Below the pieces are notes generated by a model that saw only the letters and a list, made by a program, of their open reading frames with translations, did no database searches and was not told where the DNA came from. The position numbers and the translations under genes were made by a program. A DNA stretch of 64,000 nucleotides from Alkanophaga liquidiphilum. GTDB taxonomy: Archaea; Halobacteriota; Syntropharchaeia; Alkanophagales; B39-G2. The stretch lies in assembly GCA_029259535.1 (NCBI GenBank), contig JAPHEF010000004.1, forward strand, positions 16,523 through 80,522, in the 5' to 3' direction. Below, piece by piece: positions 24,400 through 32,126 of this stretch (positions are counted from its first letter, which is position 1; every line of letters begins with the position of its first letter).

Positions 24400-25512
24400 A
24401 TGGTGGAGGAGAAAGGGAACATTACCGACCTTGAGTCGAAAGTGGTGTATGCGGACCTTTGCTGCTACTGTGGCGCCTGCGGGGCGTTCTGCCGTGAGTA
24501 TATCACGTATGAGGACGAGAAGCCGACGACGAAGGAGAAGTGTTACGAGTATCACGGCGCCTGCTACGATTTCTGCCCGAGGACGTTCTTCGCACCGTTC
24601 GACGTCGAACGTGCGGTCTTCGGCGAAGTCCGCGAAGACAACGTGCTCGGCTACTACAAGGAGATCCTGACAGCGAGGGCAAAAGACCCCGAAATCCAAA
24701 AGCGGGCGCAGGACGGCGGCGTCGTCACCGCGCTCCTCTCCTACTTGTTGGAGAGTGGGAAAATAGACGCTGCAGCGGTGGCGAAGACCGCTGAGAGCGA
24801 CGCTTGGAAGCCGGAGCCCTTCGTCGCAACGAGTAAGGATGACGTCCTTGCGGCAGCAGGCTCGAAATACACACAGTGCCCCGTGCTGCTCGGCGTCGGC
24901 GACGCAATACTCGACGGGAAGAAGAGCTTGGCGCTCGTCGGACTTCCGTGCCACGTGCAAGCGATGCGCAAGATTCAACTTTCCGAGAGCTTCGACGTCG
25001 GCGCTGACAAGGTCACGGCGGTCATCGGGCTCTTCTGCATGGAAACCTTCGACATGGAAGCGCTGAAGCAGAAGCTCGCCGAGATTGATGTGAAGATTGA
25101 GGACGTGGAGAAATTCAACATAAAGAAGGGCAAGTTCCTGATAACCGTGAAAGGCGAGGAGAAGAGCATCCCTATAAAGGACATGAAAGGAGCAATGCGC
25201 CCCGCCTGCCGGGTCTGCTACGATTTCGCTGCAGAGTTCGCAGACGTGAGTGTCGGTAGCGTTGGCTCCGAGCTCGGCTGGAACACTGTGATTGTGCGCA
25301 GCGAGCGTGGTGCGGAACTTGTGAAGGAAGCCGTCGAGAAAGGATATCTGGAGACACAGCCGCTCTCTGAGGAGGGAATAAATGCGGTGAAGACGCTCGC
25401 CACCCGGAAGAAGAAGGAGAACATGAAGAACATAGAGGCACAAGCGGGCAAGCTCAAGCTGCTGAACATGCTCGTCGAGCCGGAGCTGCTCTCGTTGCTC
25501 CTCCTCGAATAA
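24400..25512 (+). CDS. Coenzyme F420 hydrogenase/dehydrogenase beta-type (FrhB-like) flavoprotein
   Basis: Iron-sulfur flavoprotein of the FrhB/FdhB/FpoF family that moves electrons between F420 and a partner. The N-terminus has the cluster cysteines in ADLCCYCGACGAFCREY and CYDFCPRTFF. The FAD/F420 domain shows RAQDGGVVTALLSYLLESG, KYTQCPVLLGVG and LVGLPCHVQAMRK, with a later CRVCYDF. No hydrogenase or formate dehydrogenase catalytic gene is adjacent. This is therefore a stand-alone member, perhaps a sulfite/glutamate-synthase-like or ferredoxin:F420 oxidoreductase. It is preceded by a winged-helix gene in the same apparent operon. Confidence 0.82.
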   Translation: MVEEKGNITDLESKVVYADLCCYCGACGAFCREYITYEDEKPTTKEKCYEYHGACYDFCPRTFFAPFDVERAVFGEVREDNVLGYYKEILTARAKDPEIQKRAQDGGVVTALLSYLLESGKIDAAAVAKTAESDAWKPEPFVATSKDDVLAAAGSKYTQCPVLLGVGDAILDGKKSLALVGLPCHVQAMRKIQLSESFDVGADKVTAVIGLFCMETFDMEALKQKLAEIDVKIEDVEKFNIKKGKFLITVKGEEKSIPIKDMKGAMRPACRVCYDFAAEFADVSVGSVGSELGWNTVIVRSERGAELVKEAVEKGYLETQPLSEEGINAVKTLATRKKKENMKNIEAQAGKLKLLNMLVEPELLSLLLLE

Positions 25513-25539
25513 TTATTTTTTCTTTTTCGAACTCGAGTG

Positions 25540-26151
25540 ATGCGTAAGCTGCAGGGCGACGAGCTGGTAAAAAAAGCTGTTAAGGCTATAAAAGCCGGCA
25601 ACCTCGTAATATACCCAACGGAAACCGTTTACGGCATTGGAGCTGATGCATTTTCTAAGAGCGCCATAGTGAAGGTTTACGAGGTGAAAGGGCGGGATTT
25701 CCGCTCACCGATTTCCGTAGCGGTTTCTGACTACGAGATGCTGGAGGAGGTCGCCATCGTGGAAACGGCGGAGGAAGAATTCTTCATAAAGCAGCTCTTG
25801 CCAGGACCTGTGACGCTGCTTCTGCGGCGCCGCCCCTCACTCCCAGATATCCTCACGGGGGGCTCCGAGCTTGTCGGCGTGCGGCTCCCCGAGCACGAGC
25901 TGGCACGGAAAATAATAAATGCTACGGGTCCGATAACCTCAACGAGCGCAAACATTTCAGGAAGGAAGCCGCCGACTCGCATTGAGGAGGTCGATGAGGG
26001 ACTGCGACGTAAGATTCACGTCGTCATAGATGGTGGCATTTCCAAATACGGAAAGCCCTCGACCATCGTCGACCTCAAGTCCAAGAAAATAATAAGGAGG
26101 GGAGCAGGTTATGGAAAAGCACTGCATCTCTTGCAACGTGAGGCTCGTTGA
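25540..26151 (+). CDS. sua5: L-threonylcarbamoyladenylate synthase
   Basis: YrdC/Sua5-family enzyme that makes the activated threonylcarbamoyl-AMP used by KEOPS for t6A37. Core blocks are VIYPTETVYGIGADAFSKSA, KGRDFRSPISV, LPGPVTLLLRR and GPITSTSANISGRKPP. At 203 residues it has only the catalytic YrdC domain, without the C-terminal Sua5 domain. The last 41 bases overlap the start of the zinc-ribbon gene. Confidence 0.88.
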   Translation: MRKLQGDELVKKAVKAIKAGNLVIYPTETVYGIGADAFSKSAIVKVYEVKGRDFRSPISVAVSDYEMLEEVAIVETAEEEFFIKQLLPGPVTLLLRRRPSLPDILTGGSELVGVRLPEHELARKIINATGPITSTSANISGRKPPTRIEEVDEGLRRKIHVVIDGGISKYGKPSTIVDLKSKKIIRRGAGYGKALHLLQREAR

Positions 26152-26272
26152 ACGTGGCTTTACGACGTTCCTGTGCCCGAACTGCGGCGAATACGAGATT
26201 CGAAGATGCGTGCGTTGCCGAAAGCTCAGTAACCCCTACGTATGCCCACAGTGTGGCTTCGTTGGTCCTTAG
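26111..26272 (+). CDS. Small zinc-ribbon RNA-binding protein (DUF1610 type)
   Basis: A 53-residue protein with four CxxC pairs: CISC, CPNC, CVRC and CPQC, ending GFVGP. In archaea this small protein usually lies just upstream of elongation factor 1-beta. Here it is followed only by decayed sequence. It starts inside the 3' end of sua5 at an ATG behind AGGAGGGGAGCAGG. The double zinc-ribbon pattern makes the call fairly secure; its exact role is unknown. Confidence 0.75.
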   Translation: MEKHCISCNVRLVERGFTTFLCPNCGEYEIRRCVRCRKLSNPYVCPQCGFVGP

Positions 26273-26285
26273 CTTAGCTTAGGCA

Positions 26286-26500
26286 TTACAGCACGAAGTC
26301 CCACTCTACGCGGTCCTCGCTCACGAATCTGATTTCCGGCTCGTAGAGCATGACGTGCTAGCGGGCGTCGAAACTTACGGGAAGGGTGGGAAGCTTCAGC
26401 CGCAGCATGAACGTCCTATCGAAGCCTGCGGGTAACGTTAGCCGCCCAACGAGCAGCGTCCCTGTTGAGCCCGCATTCTGGGGCTTCGAAGTTTCAGACG
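26286..26500 (-). pseudogene. Decayed gene fragment with an internal stop, minus strand
   Basis: Reading leftward, one frame gives LTLPAGFDRTFMLRLKLPTL and continues to a TAG at 26358-26360. The same frame then reads on as MLYEPEIRFVSEDRVEWDFVL to a TAA at 26286-26288. The continuity across the TAG suggests one protein tail interrupted by a stop. I do not recognise the family. The upstream part of the frame overlaps the DUF364 relic and is not believable. Confidence 0.3.
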
Positions 26501-26541
26501 AGTGGCACTGCGGCTCCTTTAGATTTCTCAGCGTGAGCAGT

Positions 26542-26859
26542 CGGCGGATATCTCGACGCTCGTCTTCAGCAAGTTCCCGTTCGTGGGCGAGCTGAAGGCT
26601 GAGAAAGGACGTTTTCAAGAGGCGCCGCGCGAGGGCACGCTCCCGGACGCTGCCGCTGTGCGCCTCGTCGTCCTGCAGCGCTTTCGTGAACAAGACGTTG
26701 CAGGAACTCCTTGAGCTGAGCGGCGGCTTCACCGTAGTCGCCGGCCCGAGCACGCCCCTTTCCAAGATCCTCTTCGAATACGGCGCCGATGCCCTCGCCG
26801 GCATCACCACGAACGCCGCTCATCTCAACGACGTGATAAGGCGGCGCAGGAAGAGCTGA
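26542..26859 (+). pseudogene. DUF364-family pseudogene (C-terminal part)
   Basis: Two plus-strand frames together give a recognisable DUF364 C-terminus. The first reads LVFSKFPFVGELKAEKGRF and GTLPDAAAVRLV. A shift near 26672-26682 leads into SAFVNKTLQELLELSGGFT and VVAGPSTPLSKILFEYGADA, ending TGA at 26859. The N-terminal half of the gene is missing. Family members are putative Rossmann-fold proteins linked to metal or molybdenum metabolism. The frame break and missing half mark it as a relic. Confidence 0.55.
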
Positions 26860-26979
26860 ATGCCTGCCTGTGTCTCTGTGTCTCATAAAGTGAGAGAGAG
26901 AAAAGCGCATACCAACGCTCTTTGCGGAAGGCGGCGCCTTCCGTTACTATCAAATTTTACCGTCTCACAAATAGGAATA

Positions 26980-27768
26980 ATGGTAACCGTAGCCGAAGTC
27001 AACGAAGTATTTGAGAAACAAGGTTTAAAGATAAAGCTGCCGTATCCGGCGGACTGGGAGGTCGCTGACATAAAAATCGTGGAGAAGAAGGAGTTTGCGA
27101 ACGTCGTTCGGGTGCTGCTGGCGTTGCGGCTCATCGACAGCGAAGGTCGAGAAATTTCCGACCTTTATTACGGAGAGAGCGAGGTGAAGCGGGAGCCGAA
27201 AGTGAAGCGGGTGGTTGAGCCCTTGGAGGGGCTGAAGAAGGAGTTGCTGCCAGAGCGGGAGTCCGTGAGCTTTGAAAGCGAGGGGGATGCTCTTCAATAT
27301 CTAAAAAACGCATTTTCGCATCTGCTTATGGACAAAGGCTACACGCTCGTTGCCGATAAAGAGGAAAGCAAGCACGTTGACATCTACGCGGAGAAGGGGC
27401 GCCGCAAATTTTTTGCGAGCGTAGGTTTGCGAGCGGATGAGACTCTTGCGAGTATTGGCGAGCGGATGATAGAGCTTCGGGGGAAATACGGCGGCGAGCA
27501 TGACTACGCCGTCGTTGTCCCAGCTTTCCAAGAGCAGTTCGGCGTCACGCTTAACGACTTCGAAAACTGGCTTACAAGCTCCGGCGATCGCCTCACAAGA
27601 TACAAAATCGGCGTCTACGCCGTGGACAACAAAAACCCGAACATCATATATCCGTTGACGGCATATCCGAAGGAGCGAGACCTGATGGTTTACTTCATGC
27701 GGACAACGAGGCACTGGGAAATGATGAAGGAGCAGAGGATGCTAAAGAGGCGGGCTTTTAAGAGCTGA
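26980..27768 (+). CDS. Conserved archaeal hypothetical protein with a nuclease-like C-terminal domain
   Basis: A 262-residue soluble protein that I cannot name. Residues 1-100 are a mixed domain (EVNEVFEKQGLKIKLPYPADW). Residues about 115-230 (GYTLVADKEESKHVDIYAEK, FFASVGLRADETLASIGERM) have the spacing of a restriction-endonuclease-like fold, but the catalytic residues are not clear. The ATG at 26980 follows AGGAATA and an A/T-rich stretch; the frame stays open upstream to 26860, but that part looks non-coding. It precedes a methyltransferase gene by 57 bases. Confidence 0.6.
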   Translation: MVTVAEVNEVFEKQGLKIKLPYPADWEVADIKIVEKKEFANVVRVLLALRLIDSEGREISDLYYGESEVKREPKVKRVVEPLEGLKKELLPERESVSFESEGDALQYLKNAFSHLLMDKGYTLVADKEESKHVDIYAEKGRRKFFASVGLRADETLASIGERMIELRGKYGGEHDYAVVVPAFQEQFGVTLNDFENWLTSSGDRLTRYKIGVYAVDNKNPNIIYPLTAYPKERDLMVYFMRTTRHWEMMKEQRMLKRRAFKS

Positions 27769-27824
27769 AGCGAGACGCAAGGCTTATGTAGCTCGCACTC
27801 GGCGAGCAGCGGCAGTGCAGCCGG

Positions 27825-28478
27825 ATGAGGAAAAAGGAGCTTGAAATAATTTTAGAGGGGGTTGAGGACCTAAGCGAGGCGGACGTGCGTAGCGAGCAGT
27901 ATATGACGCCTGCAGTGGTGGCGGCGGAGCTCCTACACTTCGCATTCATGCGTGGCGAGCTAAGCGGCGTTGTTTACGATCTCGGCTGCGGTACCGGCAT
28001 CCTTGCCATCGGCGCAAAGTTGCTTGGCGCAAAGAAAGTCGTCGGCGTGGACAAAGATGCCCGCTGCATCGAGGTTGCGAGGAAAAACGCAAAGAAGCTT
28101 GGCGTCTCCGTCGAATTTCTGTGTTGCGACGTTCGAGACGTGCGAGCGATGGCAGCGGACGTCGTTGTGATGAACCCTCCTTTTGGCGCCCAGCGCAGCA
28201 ACAGGCGGGCGGACCGCATCTTCCTCAAAAAAGCGCTTGAAATTGCACCCATCGTCTATACCATACATAACGCAGGCTCCGAACCTTTCATCAGAAAGTT
28301 TATCTCGCCCCACGTCATAACGCACAAGATAAACGCCAAATTCCCGCTAAAACGCAGGTTCCATTTCCACAAGAAGGACGTGAAGGTCATAGAGGTGGAA
28401 ATTTACAGGCTGGAAGGACGAAAAGAGCGTGAAAAAGAGCTGCGACAAGGCTTTATATCAAGAAAACTTTCTAATTAA
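27825..28478 (+). CDS. METTL5-like RNA N6-adenine methyltransferase
   Basis: SAM-dependent methyltransferase of the archaeal METTL5 family, whose characterised relatives methylate adenine in 16S/18S rRNA. The N-terminal substrate block SEQYMTPAVVAAELLHFA, SAM motif YDLGCGTGILAIGA, DKDARCIEVA and catalytic motif VVMNPPFGAQ are intact. The basic C-terminal extension (KEREKELRQGFISRKLSN) is longer than usual. It directly abuts the KaiC-like gene, whose start overlaps this stop, so they may be coupled. Confidence 0.8.
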   Translation: MRKKELEIILEGVEDLSEADVRSEQYMTPAVVAAELLHFAFMRGELSGVVYDLGCGTGILAIGAKLLGAKKVVGVDKDARCIEVARKNAKKLGVSVEFLCCDVRDVRAMAADVVVMNPPFGAQRSNRRADRIFLKKALEIAPIVYTIHNAGSEPFIRKFISPHVITHKINAKFPLKRRFHFHKKDVKVIEVEIYRLEGRKEREKELRQGFISRKLSN

Positions 28479-29923
28479 TGATGGAAAAAAGAATGCCCCC
28501 TGAGCTTGTAGAGGCATTATCTTCGGACAGGGGCTTCTCATTACTGATAAAGGGGGCGCCGGGCACCGGGAAGACGATGCTCGCCCTTGAGATACTCAAG
28601 GAGTTTGGCGATTCTAATGGCGTTTATCTTTCGACAAGGGTGTCGCCCTCGTCGCTCTACGAGCAGTTCCCGTGGCTCGAAGACAGCATCCCCCCGCTCA
28701 ACATTATAGACGCGACGAAGCTTTACGTCTCGGCGGATGCGCCGTTCGGCATACAATCCTTTCCCGAGGTCCTGTATTCGAGGCTTGGCAAAATAAAGAG
28801 ACCGGCGACCATCGTGATAGACAGCTGGGACGCCGTGATAGCGCAAGTTGAGGATGAGAAGAGGGTTGTTGCGCTCGAAGGGGCAATTGCCGAGCTCGTG
28901 CGGCAAGCCCGAATAAACCTCGTGCTCGTCTCCGAAAATATGAGCGTAGGCACTCTTGATTACATGGTTGATGGCATAGTCGTAATGCGGAGTTTTGACA
29001 TGGATTACAGGATGATACGGGAGCTGGAGATAAAGAAGCTGCGGGGCATCAGGATTCTGCGACACAAGTATCCGTTCACGCTGCACGGCGGCAGGTTCCG
29101 AAGTTTCCCCGAATTCCGCTTCTACAAGGTCAAAAACCCAAGAACCAAGGTGCTTTCTAACACCGAGGGCTACGTCTCAACAGGTATAAAAGAATTCGAC
29201 GAGCTGCTTGGCGGCGGCTACAGACGAGGAGGCTTCATCGTCTTTGACGTGGGTAGCGACATTTCTGCATGGGGCGGCTTGACGATATTCGGTTTTTCGA
29301 TCGTGAACGCCGTCAAAAATAAGAATTACGTCGTCTGTCTACCGTTCTCGGGTAGGGGCGAACGCTACGTGCGCTCGCACATCATGTCGTTCGTCGGCGA
29401 GGATGCATACAACAGATACGTGACCGTTTTCGAGATATGCGAGCTGGAAAAGACCGAGAGCGGGGACGAGGTGCTGTGCGAAGAGGTAAAGAAAGAGGTA
29501 GAGCTGGGCGTAAGAGGTGGAAACGTCATCCCCTTGATGGGAGAGTCCATAGAGGACGACCTTTCGATGGTTCGTAAATATATCGGTGGGCTCGACCCGC
29601 CCGTGCTCACGATAATAGGGACGGACGTCATAGAGCACCTCTACAGGCTTGAGGAACGGGGGAAGCTAAGCGATGCGATTAAAGAGCTGACGGCATATGC
29701 CTTGCAGACAAGGGCGAGAGGCGACGTCACGCTCGTCCGCATCACGCCCGAGCTCAAGATGGCGCCGCAAATCATGGAGATGGCGAGCGCCTGCTTCAGG
29801 ATAACCACGATCGACCGCACGGTAGTCCTCTACGGTATCCGCCCCGAGACCGGGCATTACTGCCTGAGCACTGAACTTGTTGAAGAGGACTGCATAATGC
29901 CAAAGCTTACTCCTTATGCCTGA
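28478..29923 (+). CDS. KaiC/GvpD-like double RecA-domain ATPase
   Basis: A 481-residue protein with two RecA-like halves. The first has an intact Walker A (KGAPGTGKTMLALEIL, about residues 24-38) and a Walker B-like PATIVIDSWDAV. The second starts at STGIKEFDELLGGGYRRGG, the classical KaiC-domain opening, but its P-loop position reads FDVGSDISAWGGLT and lacks the Lys/Thr needed for nucleotide binding; the Walker B site is PVLTIIGTD. This half-active layout recalls GvpD-like regulators. No gas-vesicle structural genes are nearby. It begins the cluster of small-protein and AAA+ genes leading to mer, which may be its targets. Confidence 0.75.
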   Translation: MMEKRMPPELVEALSSDRGFSLLIKGAPGTGKTMLALEILKEFGDSNGVYLSTRVSPSSLYEQFPWLEDSIPPLNIIDATKLYVSADAPFGIQSFPEVLYSRLGKIKRPATIVIDSWDAVIAQVEDEKRVVALEGAIAELVRQARINLVLVSENMSVGTLDYMVDGIVVMRSFDMDYRMIRELEIKKLRGIRILRHKYPFTLHGGRFRSFPEFRFYKVKNPRTKVLSNTEGYVSTGIKEFDELLGGGYRRGGFIVFDVGSDISAWGGLTIFGFSIVNAVKNKNYVVCLPFSGRGERYVRSHIMSFVGEDAYNRYVTVFEICELEKTESGDEVLCEEVKKEVELGVRGGNVIPLMGESIEDDLSMVRKYIGGLDPPVLTIIGTDVIEHLYRLEERGKLSDAIKELTAYALQTRARGDVTLVRITPELKMAPQIMEMASACFRITTIDRTVVLYGIRPETGHYCLSTELVEEDCIMPKLTPYA

Positions 29924-29940
29924 GCGATGGTGAAGAAGCG

Positions 29941-30144
29941 ATGAGCGATGATGACGAGCAGAGGCGGCTTGGGATGGAGATTGACGTGCAGCCGATGGTC
30001 GGTGGAAACATAATAATCACGTTCGGGCGTGTGGACGTTGAGCTGACGAAGGAGCAGGCGGAACACTTAAAAGTACTTCTTATAGATGCCCTTGAGCGGT
30101 GTGAGCGTGACCCGTTCCTCAGAAGGGTCCACGAACGCCAGTAA
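29941..30144 (+). CDS. Small acidic protein of unknown function (67 residues)
   Basis: Begins MSDDDEQRRLG and forms a predicted beta hairpin (GGNIIITFGRVDVELTKEQA) followed by one amphipathic helix (AEHLKVLLIDALERCERDP). I do not recognise it. It is 17 bases after the KaiC-like gene and probably co-transcribed. Its last 78 bases overlap, tail to tail, the small minus-strand gene at 30067-30315. Both frames look protein-like, so this is either a true antisense overlap or one end is mis-called. Confidence 0.5.
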   Translation: MSDDDEQRRLGMEIDVQPMVGGNIIITFGRVDVELTKEQAEHLKVLLIDALERCERDPFLRRVHERQ

Positions 30145-30315
30145 CGTGCGCTCCGTCAGTAGGAAAAAATCGTCGCCACACCTCTCTTTTATCTCTTCTA
30201 TGCTCTTGCTGTCGAAATAGATGCGCTTGCCCCGCTCGTTGCCCGCCCGCTGCACCGAGACCACAAGCTCCAAGACCTCCTTCTCAGCAGCCTTCGTTTC
30301 CTTCTTCTCAGTCAT
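30067..30315 (-). CDS. Small beta-domain protein, paralogue of the N-domain encoded at 31301
   Basis: An 82-residue product with a charged N-terminal tail and a core LVVSVQRAGNERGKRIYFDS. The core aligns closely with LVVSVHEKGEKRGLSLYFGS in the gene at 31301, including a shared later TPL/IPL strand. The two genes are therefore paralogues placed on either side of the AAA+ ATPase. The start ATG at 30315 is 8 bases after the AAA+ gene stop, suggesting an operon with it. Function is unknown; the fold may be a small beta-barrel or AbrB-like unit. Confidence 0.55.
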   Translation of the reverse strand: MTEKKETKAAEKEVLELVVSVQRAGNERGKRIYFDSKSIEEIKERCGDDFFLLTERTLLAFVDPSEERVTLTPLKGIYKKYF

Positions 30316-30323
30316 GCCTACCC

Positions 30324-31205
30324 CTACGCATACCCAAATACCTTCTCCTCGCTCGCTCCCAGCTCCTTAAAATATTCAAAAAGCTCAGGAAAAAACTCCT
30401 CCATCTTCCTTTCCACAATCTTCAGCTTCGCCACCCGCAGCCAGTATAAGAGCGATGAGCGGCGGCTTTTTATCGCTTTAAGGAAATCTTCCATGCAAAT
30501 CTCCCGTGGCGGCTTGCCCTGTAACGCCTCCTCCAGCGGGAAGGTCGCCGCATCGTTGCAAATTTCACGAATATCCGCCCCGGAGTGGCCGTCGGTGAGC
30601 CTTGCCAGCTCCCGCAAGTCCACATCCTCAGCCACGGGTCTACCTTGGAGATGAATCTTAAAAATTTCAACCCGTGCCTTGAATCCTGGCGGCGGCACGA
30701 ACAACAGCTTGTCGAAACGCCCCGGACGCATGAGCGCCGGGTCTATGCTCCACGGGGAGTTCGTAGCCGCGAGAATCATCACGTCCCCCCGGTCCTCAAA
30801 ACCGTCAAGCTCCGTCAAAAACGCATTCAAGACCCGCCGCTCGTGGTGTTCGGCGTCCTGATGCGAGCCAATACTATCGATTTCGTCGAAAAATAGGATT
30901 GCCGGGGAGTTTTTCCGTGCTTCCTCGAAGACGAACTGGATGTTCTTGTCAGTCTCGCCATACCACTTGCTCAGCAAGTCTGCGGTCTTAATGTTGTAGA
31001 ACTTCGCCTGCACCTCGCCGGCGGTCGCCCGTGCGAGTAGGGTCTTGCCGCAGCCCGGCGGACCGTAGAGCAGGATGCTGCTTTTCAGCCCCCTTTTGTA
31101 AAGCTCGTATAAATCGGGGCGTTTTAACGGATAAATGATAGAGAGCATGATTTCCCGCTTTATCCGCTCGAGGTCGCCGACGTCGGCGAAGGTGACCCTT
31201 TTCAT
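30324..31205 (-). CDS. Single-domain AAA+ ATPase of the Cdc48/PAN-like classic clade
   Basis: Classic AAA ATPase with Walker A YGPPGCGKTLLARATAGE, Walker B FFDEIDSIGS, sensor 1 AATN, the arginine-finger region MRPGRFDKLLFVPPP and the helical lid GHSGADIREICNDA. No N-domain of the Cdc48 or proteasomal type precedes it, so substrates are probably delivered by adaptor proteins. The small proteins on either side are natural candidates. The ATG at 31205 was chosen because it begins MKRVTFADVGDLERIK, the normal AAA opening; the frame is open to a GTG at 31271. Confidence 0.82.
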   Translation of the reverse strand: MKRVTFADVGDLERIKREIMLSIIYPLKRPDLYELYKRGLKSSILLYGPPGCGKTLLARATAGEVQAKFYNIKTADLLSKWYGETDKNIQFVFEEARKNSPAILFFDEIDSIGSHQDAEHHERRVLNAFLTELDGFEDRGDVMILAATNSPWSIDPALMRPGRFDKLLFVPPPGFKARVEIFKIHLQGRPVAEDVDLRELARLTDGHSGADIREICNDAATFPLEEALQGKPPREICMEDFLKAIKSRRSSLLYWLRVAKLKIVERKMEEFFPELFEYFKELGASEEKVFGYA

Positions 31206-31300
31206 CAGATATACTGGGCGGCACCACAATAAATGCTTTTCCACATGTTCACCGAAAGTTTTATATGCCACTGGTTACATATGTTACACTGGGGACACCG

Positions 31301-31807
31301 ATGGAGCGGGATGAGCCTCTCGTCGTGAGCGTGCATGAAAAGGGCGAAAAGCGGGGCCTATCTTTATATTTCGGCAGTAAAGAGCTTAAGCAGCTCGAAA
31401 AGATGGGAATACGCCTCAAGGACGTGAGAAAGTTTGTAGTATTCGTCCGGAACAACAAGATGTGCTTGATACCCCTCTCCGACGTTGCGAGGCGTGAGCA
31501 CGAGGACATCGGTGTCCTCTTCGAGATAACAAGCCGCTTGGACGACGTGATGGCGCTAGGCGACGGCGAGCTTGAGGAGCTGAGCGAGGAGTTGCTCTCG
31601 ATAATTGTGGAGAGCGGCGTGAGGCTGGCGGCGTCCGAGAAGACTGCGATAATGCGGATGATGAAGGGCGTGCGCACGAGGGACGTGATGAAAAGCGTGC
31701 TCAGCATTTGTGCACGAGCGAACTCTAAGGAAACTCTCGCCGTCATAAATCGGCTTGTTATCTCGAGGTCTAAAGAAAAAGGAGGTGATGAGGAAGATGG
31801 AATCTGA
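31301..31807 (+). CDS. Two-domain small protein: beta-domain plus IKG helical domain
   Basis: A 168-residue protein with no name I can give. Residues 1-65 (LVVSVHEKGEKRGLSLYFGS) match the stand-alone 82-residue protein at 30067. Residues about 85-155 (GELEELSEELLSIIVESGVR, EKTAIMRMMKGVRTRDVMKS) match the next gene and the N-terminal extension of mer. It is divergent from the AAA+ gene; the roughly 95-base gap holds TTTATA-like sequence. ATG 31301 is used because it aligns with the paralogue; an upstream ATG at 31265 is in frame. Its 3' end overlaps the next gene by 11 bases. Confidence 0.6.
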   Translation: MERDEPLVVSVHEKGEKRGLSLYFGSKELKQLEKMGIRLKDVRKFVVFVRNNKMCLIPLSDVARREHEDIGVLFEITSRLDDVMALGDGELEELSEELLSIIVESGVRLAASEKTAIMRMMKGVRTRDVMKSVLSICARANSKETLAVINRLVISRSKEKGGDEEDGI

Positions 31808-32123
31808 AAAGGAAAGAGAGGTAGAAAGAGGCGAGCTGGAGTTCGAGCTGAAGCCCGTAGAGTTCGAGGACGAGGCGGAGCGGCTGATGGAGGCGGTGCT
31901 TGAGCGGGTTGCCGAGATGAGTGATGCCGAACTTCGAGATTTGAGCGACGAGCTTGTAGAGCTTGCCGCTGAGATTGATACGGAACTTGACCGCAGGGCT
32001 GCGAACACGCTCATGGCGCTTATAAAGGGGCATTACACCGCTTACGCCTTCCGAAATGCCATTGGGACATGCCTAAAGGTAGCCCCTGATAAGACGCAAG
32101 AGGTATTGAGAAGACATACGTGA
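31797..32123 (+). CDS. Small IKG helical-domain protein
   Basis: A 108-residue acidic helical protein. The core runs LERVAEMSDAELRDLSDELV and then ANTLMALIKGHYTAYAFRNA, aligning along its length with the C-terminal domain of the previous gene and with residues about 15-90 of the extended Mer. The ATG at 31797 sits 11 bases after AAAGGAGGT; ATG 31788 is also possible. It is tightly packed between its two paralogues (11-base overlap before, 3-base gap after), so all three are surely one transcript. The function is unknown. Confidence 0.6.
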   Translation: MESEKEREVERGELEFELKPVEFEDEAERLMEAVLERVAEMSDAELRDLSDELVELAAEIDTELDRRAANTLMALIKGHYTAYAFRNAIGTCLKVAPDKTQEVLRRHT

Positions 32124-32126
32124 GGG

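Noticed and set aside
24385..25443. 352-residue minus-strand frame opposite the FrhB-like gene
   Set aside because: It lies wholly antisense to a gene with clear cluster and flavin motifs, has no recognisable domain and arises from GC-rich codon shadowing.
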